Assembly: GCF_001293645.1 (NCBI RefSeq) | Contig: NZ_LBMD01000003.1 | Span: forward strand, 186,001-250,000 | Source of the DNA: Bacillus sp. CHD6a | GTDB lineage: Bacteria > Bacillota > Bacilli > Bacillales > Bacillaceae_I | Direction of reading: 5' to 3' | Length of the DNA: 64,000 nt | Shown: positions 9,320 through 17,369 of the stretch, one piece after another | Layout: each line of letters starts with the position of its first letter | Position numbering within the stretch: position 1 is the first letter of the stretch | The notes under the pieces: model-generated | What the model saw: the letters and a program-made list of their open reading frames with translations, nothing else | The model's database searches: none | What the model was told of the DNA's origin: nothing | Translations under genes and position numbers: made by a program

Positions 9320-10588
9320 TTAAACCTCCAAATCCTTGTTGATAAATTTGTCAAAAACTTCTGCTGCATATTCAGGAGTATTAGTATTAAACATTTCAGC
9401 AATTTTGTTCAAATTCAATGGTTTTACTGTTTTATTTATAAACTCTCTTGTTTTATTAATATTACTTTGATAATCATCATTTGTATTGATTAATAAAGCA
9501 TAAGGGTAGTTCTTCAAATATTCTAAACATGGTTCATCTTCACTTTCGTAAATGTGAATAATCTTTCTCCCTGTAGAAATATATTGGAATATTTTACCTG
9601 ATATTGCATCAGATTTAACTCCTATGTTAACCAGAACATCGGCATTATAAATCACATCATAAAAAGTGTCTTCATTAACAAAACCATGTCTAACAATTTG
9701 ATTGTTTGATAGCTTACTATGTTTTATAATATACTCTTCACAATTTCCCCTACTATAAAAATGCATCCGGCTATTTTTATCTTCATTTACGTCCAAAAAT
9801 AATTTAATTAAATAAACTGGATTTCTTTTCTCATAATCAAAACTACCAGCATATACCCAATTAATATTGGATTTATCAAAAACATCCTTTTGTTTTACTT
9901 GATAAGTTTTTTGAAAAAGTGGAATGTCTAGGAATTCCATCTTATTTCTAAATATATCGTATCTTTCTTGATTATAATGGTTAGTATGTGATTTCATATT
10001 ATAAATTTTATCTGGATATTTATACAATTTACGCTCCCAAAACCAACCCTTTTTATCACGAGTCTTTGTTGATACAAACTTTGTACCTTGGACATTAGAT
10101 AAAGAATCAAATGCATATAAAATAAATTTTAAATCCGGTATCTTTTTCTTAAGCATTGCTCCTGCAACAAAACTTTCAAAAGGGTGAAATATAGAAATAA
10201 CCAAAGAGTATTTATGTTCTCTATGCAATTTTTCTATTAACCTAAAGTAACGATATATAAATGATATAGAAGACAAAGGAAACCTTGGATAGTATATAGT
10301 CCTCTTCAACTTATTTAAGAACATTCCAAATTTATAAGCAAGTCTACCTATTTTTCTATCAATGTTTTCTTCACCAAATTGTCTTAACATGAAGAATAGC
10401 CTAGGTTGAGTCCTAAAAATCCGAATATCATCTATCGTCTCCATTGATAACTCATTAATATTCTTATAACTTACAATATGAACTTCGTATCCATTTTTTT
10501 TTAAAGCGAGTGCCACTTGCCTAACAATCACTCCATTTGCTGAAGCTTTGGGATAATATAAATCTGTAATGATTAAAATTTTTTTCAT
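9320..10588 (-). CDS. Glycosyltransferase, GT-B fold (GT4-like)
   Basis: A 422-residue cytoplasmic glycosyltransferase. MKKILIITDLYYPKASANG, then RQVALALKKNGYEVHIVS, is the usual N-terminal Rossmann half. The C-terminal half has WVYAGSFDYEKRNPVYLIKLF and VLVNIGVKSDAISGKIFQYISTG, the donor-binding region. Divergence from the best-known GT4 sequences is considerable, so donor and acceptor cannot be given. It lies directly before capE and may add the N-acetyl-L-sugar made by the next two genes; this is inference from position only. Confidence 0.72.
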   Translation of the reverse strand: MKKILIITDLYYPKASANGVIVRQVALALKKNGYEVHIVSYKNINELSMETIDDIRIFRTQPRLFFMLRQFGEENIDRKIGRLAYKFGMFLNKLKRTIYYPRFPLSSISFIYRYFRLIEKLHREHKYSLVISIFHPFESFVAGAMLKKKIPDLKFILYAFDSLSNVQGTKFVSTKTRDKKGWFWERKLYKYPDKIYNMKSHTNHYNQERYDIFRNKMEFLDIPLFQKTYQVKQKDVFDKSNINWVYAGSFDYEKRNPVYLIKLFLDVNEDKNSRMHFYSRGNCEEYIIKHSKLSNNQIVRHGFVNEDTFYDVIYNADVLVNIGVKSDAISGKIFQYISTGRKIIHIYESEDEPCLEYLKNYPYALLINTNDDYQSNINKTREFINKTVKPLNLNKIAEMFNTNTPEYAAEVFDKFINKDLEV

Positions 10589-10697
10589 AATTTTACCCGC
10601 CCTATAAGAAGTATCTTAGAATAATATAAGTTCTACCCCCCTTGATATTTTCAAGGATTAAATAATTTCTAAATCATAAAATAAAAACAAATTTATA

Positions 10698-11669
10698 TTA
10701 TTTGTTCTGTTTACTTAATAGGTAAACTTTTCTCTTCACTACGATTTTATTGATGATCCAATAAATACTAAAAGGGAAATATTTGTAAAATATTTTCATA
10801 ATCCGGGCATTTCTGCATAGTTTATTATCAAGAATATCGTCTTTCCAGGGTGTTTGCTCCAAAAATCTTAAATACTCACTTTTCATCGGATGCGTTGAAT
10901 TTTTGTTCCATGGTCTGTTGAAGAAACCATTAGTAAAATGGATAAAGCAAGGCCTTTTTACTGCCTCGTCTATTTCTTGCTGAGAATAATATTCAGATGT
11001 TTTTTCCAATCTTAGAATTTGTTCACTAGTAAACTCAAGCATTGGTGGCATTACATTATATTTGGGATGTAATAGCAAAATTGAATCCTTACAAATAGCA
11101 TTTAACGTTCCCTGATCATGGTGGGGGACGGAACCATTATACTTATCAATAAAATTCAAGAATTTATTTTCAATATTATCTGCCCGCCATTTTTCTAAAT
11201 TAATTAATAAAAAGCCAGCATTAACATATCTAAAGTCATTAGATAATCCAATACTAGTTTTATAATATTCATTCACATTATCTTGAACACCAGCAATTAA
11301 ATATTCGGAGATATTAAGCTTCCATAAATCAACAAATGATTCAGTTATGATAGAATCGCAATCTAAATAAATAATTTTTTCTATATCTTCGATTCGGGAT
11401 AAAAATAGTCTTGCGTAAGAACTTAATGAATATTTATTATCAGTCTTTAAGCCAAAACATAAGTCTTCAAAGGAGATAAATATCAATTCCCCTCCATACT
11501 CTTTAGCAATATTTTTTAGTTTTCTTTTATTTCCAGAACTTATATTATTATCAATTAAATATACAAATATCTCGTCAAATTCTCTATTACTTTGTAAGAG
11601 AGAAAGCATAGAAACCCCAACATGTCTAGAATAATTATCATCACATGAGTAAGCAACGTTTAACCTCAA
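10698..11669 (-). CDS. Family 8 glycosyltransferase (LgtC/GspA-like)
   Basis: A GT-A fold enzyme of about 323 residues. The start RLNVAYSCDDNYSRHVGVSM is typical of family 8. The metal-binding DxD is D103-x-D105 in YLDCDSII. HFTNGFFNRPWN near the C-terminus binds the nucleotide. Family members move glucose or galactose from UDP-sugars with retention. The start is taken as TTG at 11669, which has AAGGAG 10 nt upstream; a longer reading to 11726 would run into the preceding gene and add residues the family lacks. A run of nine T lies between the ribosome-binding site and the start. Confidence 0.8.
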   Translation of the reverse strand: MRLNVAYSCDDNYSRHVGVSMLSLLQSNREFDEIFVYLIDNNISSGNKRKLKNIAKEYGGELIFISFEDLCFGLKTDNKYSLSSYARLFLSRIEDIEKIIYLDCDSIITESFVDLWKLNISEYLIAGVQDNVNEYYKTSIGLSNDFRYVNAGFLLINLEKWRADNIENKFLNFIDKYNGSVPHHDQGTLNAICKDSILLLHPKYNVMPPMLEFTSEQILRLEKTSEYYSQQEIDEAVKRPCFIHFTNGFFNRPWNKNSTHPMKSEYLRFLEQTPWKDDILDNKLCRNARIMKIFYKYFPFSIYWIINKIVVKRKVYLLSKQNK

Positions 11670-11689
11670 AAAAAAACAACTCCTTATTA

Positions 11690-12805
11690 CTAATTTTCCA
11701 TGTTTAAATAAAAGTTCTCCAACCACAGTGCATTTTGCTCTATATCGTAACCCTTTGAGTTTATAATTTGATGAGAATTGCTGTCTCTATTATATCCTCC
11801 AGAATATTGGATTATTTTTTGTGCCCAAGTATCTATTGGAGCACTCAAAGGAACTGTCTGTATCAAGTCTGTTAAATACACCTCGGCTGGGAGGGTATCT
11901 GCAACTATGCTTTGAAGACCTGCTGTTTGTGCCTCAATGACTACTATACCTAATCCTTCATATAAAGAAGGGAACACAAAAACGTCCATTGCTTGTAATA
12001 ATTCAGGAATATCGGTTCTAACTCCTGTAAAAATTACATTATTGTTTAATCCAAGTTCATCAACTTTTTTTTCAATTGAATTTCGCAAATGACCTTCTCC
12101 AACTAGCAATAAAACAGCATCTTTATTTTTATCGTGTACTTCTTTAAATATATTAATTAACAGATCATGGTTCTTTTGAGCATGAAACCTTCCTATATGC
12201 CCAATTACAAATTTATCCTCAATATTAAGTTCTTTCCTCCATGTTTTTCTCTTATCTTTATTAAAAGTAAATTTCTTCGTATCTATAGCATTTTTTAATA
12301 ACAAAAATTTTTCATTATCTAATACATTTTTACCGAATAACCACGTTCCTGCAGTTTGTGAACATGCAAAAAGATAATCAGCTATATATCTTATTTGGTA
12401 CTGATATATATTTTTAGTGACCGCAGTAATGCCTTTTCCAGAAGATGTATTATGACTATGCGCTATGGTATTACATCCATATCTATTAGCAATTTTCAAG
12501 TAAATTGAAGCTGTACTTCTCATATGGCCATGAACAATTTTATACTCTGGGTGTTTTTTTAAAAATTCCCGCCACGCTTTCTTATATTGATAATGATTTA
12601 TTCCTTTATAACGTGGCAAATTATAAATCTTACCACCTAATGACTTTATTTCATCATCATAATCACATTTTTTATTAGTATGGATGATAAAATCAAATTG
12701 TACTTTTTCTCTATCAATATTTCTATATAAATTCATAACCATTGTTTCAGCGCCCCCCCTATTAAGAGCGCCTAATACATGTAATACCCTAATAGGTTTG
12801 AACAT
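11690..12805 (-). CDS. EpsF-like family 4 glycosyltransferase
   Basis: A 371-residue GT-B enzyme closely resembling B. subtilis EpsF. It opens with IRVLHVLGALNRGGAETMVM. HGHMRSTASIYLKIANRYG and AHSHNTSSGKG mark the acceptor side. FPSLYEGLGIVVIEAQTAGL carries the E-x7-E donor motif. The ATG has AAGGAG at 9 nt. The coding strand of the N-terminal GGAET stretch includes a run of seven G, seen as CCCCCCC near 12756, a possible slippage site. It adds a sugar to the lipid-linked unit on the cytoplasmic face; the exact donor is unknown. Confidence 0.85.
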   Translation of the reverse strand: MFKPIRVLHVLGALNRGGAETMVMNLYRNIDREKVQFDFIIHTNKKCDYDDEIKSLGGKIYNLPRYKGINHYQYKKAWREFLKKHPEYKIVHGHMRSTASIYLKIANRYGCNTIAHSHNTSSGKGITAVTKNIYQYQIRYIADYLFACSQTAGTWLFGKNVLDNEKFLLLKNAIDTKKFTFNKDKRKTWRKELNIEDKFVIGHIGRFHAQKNHDLLINIFKEVHDKNKDAVLLLVGEGHLRNSIEKKVDELGLNNNVIFTGVRTDIPELLQAMDVFVFPSLYEGLGIVVIEAQTAGLQSIVADTLPAEVYLTDLIQTVPLSAPIDTWAQKIIQYSGGYNRDSNSHQIINSKGYDIEQNALWLENFYLNMEN

Positions 12806-12834
12806 TTTGATTTACTCCTTATATTCAAGGTATT

Positions 12835-13932
12835 TTAAATTACCTTATTCAACTCTTCTAAGTAACTATTTATTACAATTTGTCTATCGAACTCTCTTTC
12901 TACTTTTTCTCTACCAGCTAATCCCATTTGTTTTCTGGTTTCATTACTCATTCTTAAAAACATTTCAACCTTTTCTATTAAATCTTTAGCATTTCCTACT
13001 TTAAAAACAAACCCTGATTTTCCGTCTTCAATAACATCAATAGAGCCATTAATATTAGAAGCAATACAGATTCTTCCCATAGCTGCGGACTCTAGTAAAA
13101 CATTAGGAACTCCTTCACCACCATGCGATGGTAAAACTGTACAATGGCATTGTTGAATCCATGATTTTATGTTCTTTTGAAAGCCAATGTAGTTAATAAT
13201 TCCTTTTGCATGAAAATCTTCAATTATTCCTTTATATTTATCCTCTTCTATAAAACCTGCTATATAAAAATTTGTATTAGGATATTTACTTTTTACAATT
13301 TTTGCGCACTCAATATACTGGTCTATACCTTTTAATTCCATAACCCTTCCAATAAATATAAAACTTGTTTCTTTATTAGAAGGCAATCTGCATACAGAAT
13401 ATTGTTCTAAATTTACACCAGAACCAGGTAGCATAGAATAATTGCTTTTCAACATATTGTTATCAGTAAAAAAGTTCATATCTCCTCTATTTTGGAAAAA
13501 AACTTTATAAGATCTCTTTATCGAAACCTTATATAACAACTTTGCGATTATGCTAACAGCATTTTTCTTTATAAAAGTAGCACCAGTTCCGGTAATGTTG
13601 CTAACTTGCCTATTCCTAGTAATGTTTGAAGCTATAGATCCGTATATGTTGGGCTTAATTGTATAAGAGAAAACAATATCAGGTTTTATCATTTTCATTA
13701 TCTTAATATAATTAAAAATCAGTTTAATATCTTTAAGAGGATTAATCCCTCGACGGTCTATAGAGGTCTCAATGATTTTGCATCCCATGTCACTAAAGAA
13801 TTTATTTTCCTCTGCATTCGGCATTGAAATATATACTTCATGTCCATCATCAATCAACTTAGTTATTAACTCTTTTCTGAAGTTATATATTGTTATAAAA
13901 TGATTTGTTAAAATTAGAACTTTCTTTCCCAC
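12835..13932 (-). CDS. Family 4 glycosyltransferase (EpsD/PglA-like)
   Basis: A 365-residue GT-B enzyme. The N-terminus KKVLILTNHFITIYNFRKEL and the segment IVFSYTIKPNIYGSIASN are typical of the group with PglA and EpsD, which add HexNAc to an undecaprenyl-linked sugar. FIGRVMELKGIDQYIECA starts the donor domain, and PSHGGEGVPNVLLESAAMGR is a variant of the E-x7-E motif. It begins at GTG with GGTG upstream. Its position just after the initiating transferase in transcription order suggests it adds the second sugar. Confidence 0.82.
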   Translation of the reverse strand: MGKKVLILTNHFITIYNFRKELITKLIDDGHEVYISMPNAEENKFFSDMGCKIIETSIDRRGINPLKDIKLIFNYIKIMKMIKPDIVFSYTIKPNIYGSIASNITRNRQVSNITGTGATFIKKNAVSIIAKLLYKVSIKRSYKVFFQNRGDMNFFTDNNMLKSNYSMLPGSGVNLEQYSVCRLPSNKETSFIFIGRVMELKGIDQYIECAKIVKSKYPNTNFYIAGFIEEDKYKGIIEDFHAKGIINYIGFQKNIKSWIQQCHCTVLPSHGGEGVPNVLLESAAMGRICIASNINGSIDVIEDGKSGFVFKVGNAKDLIEKVEMFLRMSNETRKQMGLAGREKVEREFDRQIVINSYLEELNKVI

Positions 13933-13944
13933 AGATTAATACAC

Positions 13945-14838
13945 CTACTGTCTTTTATCTTTTAGGTATTCAGCAACTTCTCTTTCTATACCAATTTCAA
14001 AAGGTTCGGGATTGTAGCCAAAGTCTTTTTTTGCATCCTCATGTGAGAAGCACCGATCTTCACTCATTCTTTGAACTCTTTCAATAAAATCTACTTTCCC
14101 AAATGAAAACTGTTTCAAGCATTTAGCAAAAAATACACCTAAACCTAAAGGAAAACTTATAAAAGTTGTTCTTTTACCTAGGTTCTCACTGATAAGTTTA
14201 AACGCTTCTAACATTGTGATAGGCTTTTCGCCAGACAAGTTATATTCATTTTTAGCACTTTCAATAGGCATCATAAGTACATCATAGTAGGCTTTACCAA
14301 GATCCCTGGCATTTACAGGTTGAATCAGGCCCATTCCATTGTTTATTATTGGAAATACCCTGAATCTATCTACCATTTTTATAAACTTGCTCATGTTCCG
14401 GTCACAAACATCGCCATATATCATAGTAGGTCTTAATATTGTCAATTTAATGTTTGTTGAAGCGGTTAAATCTTGCAAGTCTTCCTCTATATTTAAATAC
14501 TCTTCAGATGCGTTTCTAAATTTAGAGTATATACCTGTTGTATGAACACATATTGCTCTTCCTACTTTATTCGCGATGGCAGCACGTATTATTCGTTGTG
14601 TGTGTCTGATATTTACAATATGAACTATTGTATTTACACCCTTCATACACTCATCTAGAAAATCCTCATCTCTAATATCACCAACCACTTTTTCTATGTT
14701 TAAGCCGCTGTTATCCAATAAAAAAGTATCGGATGACTGCCTAACAATACAGCGAACTGGACCTTCATATTTATTATTAATAAGTTCTTGTAAAAAGTAT
14801 CTTCCTGTATGACCAGTGATTCCTGTAACTAATAACAT
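13945..14838 (-). CDS. Atypical SDR-fold NAD-dependent sugar epimerase/dehydratase-like protein
   Basis: A 297-residue nucleotide-sugar SDR-like protein with TGITGHTGRYF at residues 5-15 and RPTMIYGDVCDRNM in the middle. The usual catalytic Tyr-x-x-x-Lys is not intact: the aligned region reads Y114-L-N-I-E118, with no lysine. It may therefore work by another mechanism, bind NAD(P) without epimerising, or reduce a keto-sugar. The ATG at 14838 is 5 nt from AGAGGTG. It sits between the initiating transferase and the first glycosyltransferases, so a role in building the first or second sugar is likely. The substrate is unknown. Confidence 0.65.
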   Translation of the reverse strand: MLLVTGITGHTGRYFLQELINNKYEGPVRCIVRQSSDTFLLDNSGLNIEKVVGDIRDEDFLDECMKGVNTIVHIVNIRHTQRIIRAAIANKVGRAICVHTTGIYSKFRNASEEYLNIEEDLQDLTASTNIKLTILRPTMIYGDVCDRNMSKFIKMVDRFRVFPIINNGMGLIQPVNARDLGKAYYDVLMMPIESAKNEYNLSGEKPITMLEAFKLISENLGKRTTFISFPLGLGVFFAKCLKQFSFGKVDFIERVQRMSEDRCFSHEDAKKDFGYNPEPFEIGIEREVAEYLKDKRQ

Positions 14839-14866
14839 TTCCACACCTCTATTATCCTATTTACTG

Positions 14867-15496
14867 TCATAATGAATTGGTCTCCTTAGAACTCGCAACT
14901 TCTTTCTTTACACCAGTACCACCTTCAACAACCCCGTCACTCTTTACTACACTAACGATGGTCCCAAAGAAGCACTTAACATCCATCCAGAGGCTAATCT
15001 TCTCAACGTACTCCCCATCCAACTTTGCTTTCACTTCAATAGGGAGCTCATCTCTACCATTAATCTGTGCCCAACCAGTTAGTCCAGGTGGTACATCATT
15101 AGCACCATACTTATCCCGTTCAGCAATCAGATCATACTGATTCCATAGTGCTGGTCTTGGCCCAATAATACTCATTTGTCCCACAAATATATTCCAAATC
15201 TGCGGAAGCTCATCAAGTGAGGTTTTTCTCAGGAACTTCCCCATCTTTGTGATATACTGTTCTGGATTACCTAATAAGTGTGTTGGAGTGTCCTTAGGCG
15301 TATCTATTCTCATAGTACGGAACTTCAAGATATTGAAATGTGTCTTGTTGATTCCTACTCGCTTTTGCTTAAACAGAACCGGACCTCTTGAATCGATCTT
15401 AATAGCAATAATTAGAATTAAAAAATTCGGTGACAATACTATAAGTCCTATTAAAGAAAGAATGATATCTATTAATCTTTTAACCTTCATATACAT
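14867..15496 (-). CDS. Initiating undecaprenyl-phosphate sugar phosphotransferase (EpsL-like)
   Basis: Transfers a sugar-phosphate from a UDP-sugar to undecaprenyl phosphate and so starts each repeat unit. About 209 residues, the short PglC/EpsL form. One membrane segment (about residues 5-33) is followed by KFRTMRIDTP, KTSLDELPQIWNIFVGQMS, GPRPAL and PGLTGWAQINGR, the ordered motifs of the bacterial sugar transferase family. An ATG 9 nt after AAGGAG is preferred over a TTG one codon earlier. The substrate may be the 4-keto product of the EpsC-like dehydratase, or a derivative of it, but this is inference. Confidence 0.9.
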   Translation of the reverse strand: MYMKVKRLIDIILSLIGLIVLSPNFLILIIAIKIDSRGPVLFKQKRVGINKTHFNILKFRTMRIDTPKDTPTHLLGNPEQYITKMGKFLRKTSLDELPQIWNIFVGQMSIIGPRPALWNQYDLIAERDKYGANDVPPGLTGWAQINGRDELPIEVKAKLDGEYVEKISLWMDVKCFFGTIVSVVKSDGVVEGGTGVKKEVASSKETNSL

Positions 15497-15499
15497 CAA

Positions 15500-15868
15500 G
15501 CTACACTCCTTAAAATTTGTTCTTTAGTAGATTAGGACCTAATTAGAATCTGTTAAGTTTCAATTCCAACCAACTACTAAACCACTAAATCTTATCAAAT
15601 TCCGATACTCACCTCGTAATATCTATTCAATCTCCCGACCAAATACGAAATAGATATTCTTGCATTTATCACCCAAAACCGAGTTTCTTCCTAGAATATA
15701 TACTATTCAATCAATCTATAAATCTCACTAAAATCGCCTCAAACCCTTATCCCGCAAGGTTTCTAACGATCAATCTAACTACGATAGTCAGTTCCAAATA
15801 ACCATTCAATCAAGAGAGCACATCTCCCCAATCTTCATGAAGTCATTTCCACACTCTTCCAATTCCCT
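15500..15868. other. Gene-free stretch between the pseudopilin and the initiating transferase
   Basis: AT-rich spacer of about 370 bp within the polysaccharide cluster. ATTCAATC occurs three times (15625, 15705, 15804) without a regular period. No ORF with a ribosome-binding site, no convincing terminator and no clear promoter were seen. It may hold the 5' leader of the downstream glycosyltransferase genes. Confidence 0.5.
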
Positions 15869-16228
15869 CTATAAAAACGGAACATCTCCTTCATCTTCTG
15901 TTCCCTCTACTTCACCATGCTCACTGCACTCAACTTCCCCATCAACATAATGAAACGTTCCATCTACTGGACAAACATATTCCCCATGTTCAAGTAAAAA
16001 AGAAACAAATTTTACATCACTATGCTCCTTATCTAACAGCACTAATTCTTGATGATAGTTCTTTGTTAACTCTGAAGTATTAACATCACAAACCTCATTT
16101 TCAGTCTTCCTAATATGGCCAAGTACCGAAGGTACTGCAATACCTGCTAATATCCCTAAAATCACCACAATGGCTAATACCTCTACTAACGTTAAACCTT
16201 CATTTCTCTTCTCAATCTTCCTTAACAT
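15869..16228 (-). CDS. Orphan type IV pseudopilin (ComGC-like N-terminus)
   Basis: A 119-residue protein with a class III prepilin signal: positive leader MLRKIEKRNEG, predicted cleavage after G11, then LTLVEVLAIVVILGILAGIA with Glu at mature position 5. The mature part has a CPxDG-like segment (CPVDGTFHY) and a later CSEHG, cysteine motifs that could form a disulfide or bind metal, and an acidic C-terminus. No assembly ATPase, platform or prepilin peptidase gene is nearby, so it would have to use the competence machinery encoded elsewhere. It lies inside the polysaccharide operon, directly after the structured leader. The ribosome-binding site is weak. A role as minor pilin or secretion aid is speculation. 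Confidence 0.8.
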   Translation of the reverse strand: MLRKIEKRNEGLTLVEVLAIVVILGILAGIAVPSVLGHIRKTENEVCDVNTSELTKNYHQELVLLDKEHSDVKFVSFLLEHGEYVCPVDGTFHYVDGEVECSEHGEVEGTEDEGDVPFL

Positions 16229-16257
16229 GTACTACACCAACCTTCTGATGTATTTAC

Positions 16258-16287
16258 ACAAAAAAATAAAGGGGCATTTAACCCCAC
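16258..16287 (-). terminator. Terminator-like hairpin upstream of the pseudopilin gene
   Basis: On the minus strand GGGG-TTAAATG-CCCC is followed by TTTATTTTTTT, a short GC stem with a U-rich tail about 30 nt before the pseudopilin start. It lies just after the structured RNA at 16310-16443, so it could be the site at which transcription into the rest of the polysaccharide cluster is decided. The stem is short, so leaky termination is plausible. Confidence 0.6.
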
Positions 16288-16309
16288 CTCACCTCACACC
16301 ACACCACTG

Positions 16310-16443
16310 ATAACTCCTCGTATCTAAGGCGGAGACCGCTCCCCACCCACAGTGCAACCGAGTGCCCTCATTGATAAAGGTAAGGAGACATCACCTGTTC
16401 TCTTCAATCAATAAGCCAACTAGATCGGGCCTCAAGGCGCCAA
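16310..16443 (-). ncRNA. Candidate structured leader RNA, possibly the eps-associated RNA (EAR) antitermination element
   Basis: Between gtaB and the pseudopilin the minus strand holds a compact, comparatively GC-rich stretch with several pairings. An 8-bp stem joins 16407-16414 with 16368-16375. Inside its loop GAGA (16402-16399) can pair with UCUC (16388-16385), while AGGU (16396-16393) can pair with ACCU (16381-16378). The two are interleaved, giving an H-type pseudoknot. Hairpins at 16429-16438 and 16331-16342 flank it. A terminator-like hairpin follows. EAR RNAs in Bacillales eps operons are known to have a pseudoknot and to let polymerase read through terminators. The identity is inferred from position and fold; a covariance search was not possible. 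Confidence 0.5.
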
Positions 16444-16460
16444 AATCAAAAGTATTCTCT

Positions 16461-17354
16461 TTAAATCGTTGCCTTTGCTTTCTCCACCAACTGTTCCATA
16501 TATTCTACAATTTGCTCTCTCAAATCTTCTCTCTCCAACGCAAAATCCAACTGCGCCTTAATAAACCCAAACTTATCCCCAACATCATGGCGTACTCCAC
16601 TAAATTCATAAGCAACGACCATTTGTTTTTCGTTTAATTCTTTAATCGCATCTGTCAGCTGAATTTCTCCACCCGCACCAGGCGCTTGTGTTTCTAGAAT
16701 CTCAAAAATTTCCGGACGAAGTATGTATCTTCCCATGATTGCATGATTAGATGGAGCATCTTCCATTTTCGGTTTTTCTACTAAGCTATCAATATGGAAG
16801 CAATGTTCGTCAATCTCTCCGGTTTTCTTGGAGATAACACCATATTTGGATACATCCTCCATAGGGACCTGTTGGACACCAAGAACAGAAGAGTTATAAC
16901 GTTCATACACTTCGATCAATTGCTTCAAGCATGGTTTTTCAGGTGAGTAGACAATGTCATCCCCAAGTAGTACTGCAAATGGCTCGTCACCGATAAATCG
17001 TTTTGCACAGCCGATTGCGTGTCCCAGTCCAAGTGGCTCTTTTTGACGGATGTAATGGATGTTTGCTAGCTTTGAAATTGCTTGAATCTCTTTCAACTGC
17101 TCAAATTTGCCCTTCTTTTCTAACGTTTCTTCCAGTTCATAGGATTTATCGAAATGATCTTCAATTGCACGCTTGCCACGGCCACTTACGATAATGATAT
17201 CTTCTATTCCGGAAGCAACTGCTTCTTCAATGATGAACTGGATGGTCGGTTTATCCACGATTGGGAGCATTTCTTTTGGCTGAGCTTTCGTTGCAGGAAG
17301 GAATCTGGTCCCTAAGCCTGCTGCTGGAATAATGGCTTTTCGTACTTTTTGCAT
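16461..17354 (-). CDS. gtaB: UTP-glucose-1-phosphate uridylyltransferase (second of two in the cluster)
   Basis: A 297-residue UDP-glucose pyrophosphorylase with [45 protein letters not shown] and LLGDD. It is closer to B. subtilis GtaB than the copy at 1436-2341 and its codon use matches the more GC-rich first genes of the operon. This suggests that the copy at the far end came with the glycosyltransferase block. It lies 15 nt downstream of the EpsC-type gene. It supplies UDP-glucose for Ugd and GalE. Confidence 0.94.
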   Translation of the reverse strand: MQKVRKAIIPAAGLGTRFLPATKAQPKEMLPIVDKPTIQFIIEEAVASGIEDIIIVSGRGKRAIEDHFDKSYELEETLEKKGKFEQLKEIQAISKLANIHYIRQKEPLGLGHAIGCAKRFIGDEPFAVLLGDDIVYSPEKPCLKQLIEVYERYNSSVLGVQQVPMEDVSKYGVISKKTGEIDEHCFHIDSLVEKPKMEDAPSNHAIMGRYILRPEIFEILETQAPGAGGEIQLTDAIKELNEKQMVVAYEFSGVRHDVGDKFGFIKAQLDFALEREDLREQIVEYMEQLVEKAKATI

Positions 17355-17369
17355 ATCGATTTCCTCCTA

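Noticed and set aside
15604-15812. ATTCAATC repeats as a further phased array
   Set aside because: Three copies at 80 and 99 bp spacing show no regular period.
16310-16443. Cyclic di-GMP riboswitch, which often precedes pilin genes
   Set aside because: Neither the class I core motifs nor the class II motifs are present; the fold with an interleaved pseudoknot fits EAR better.
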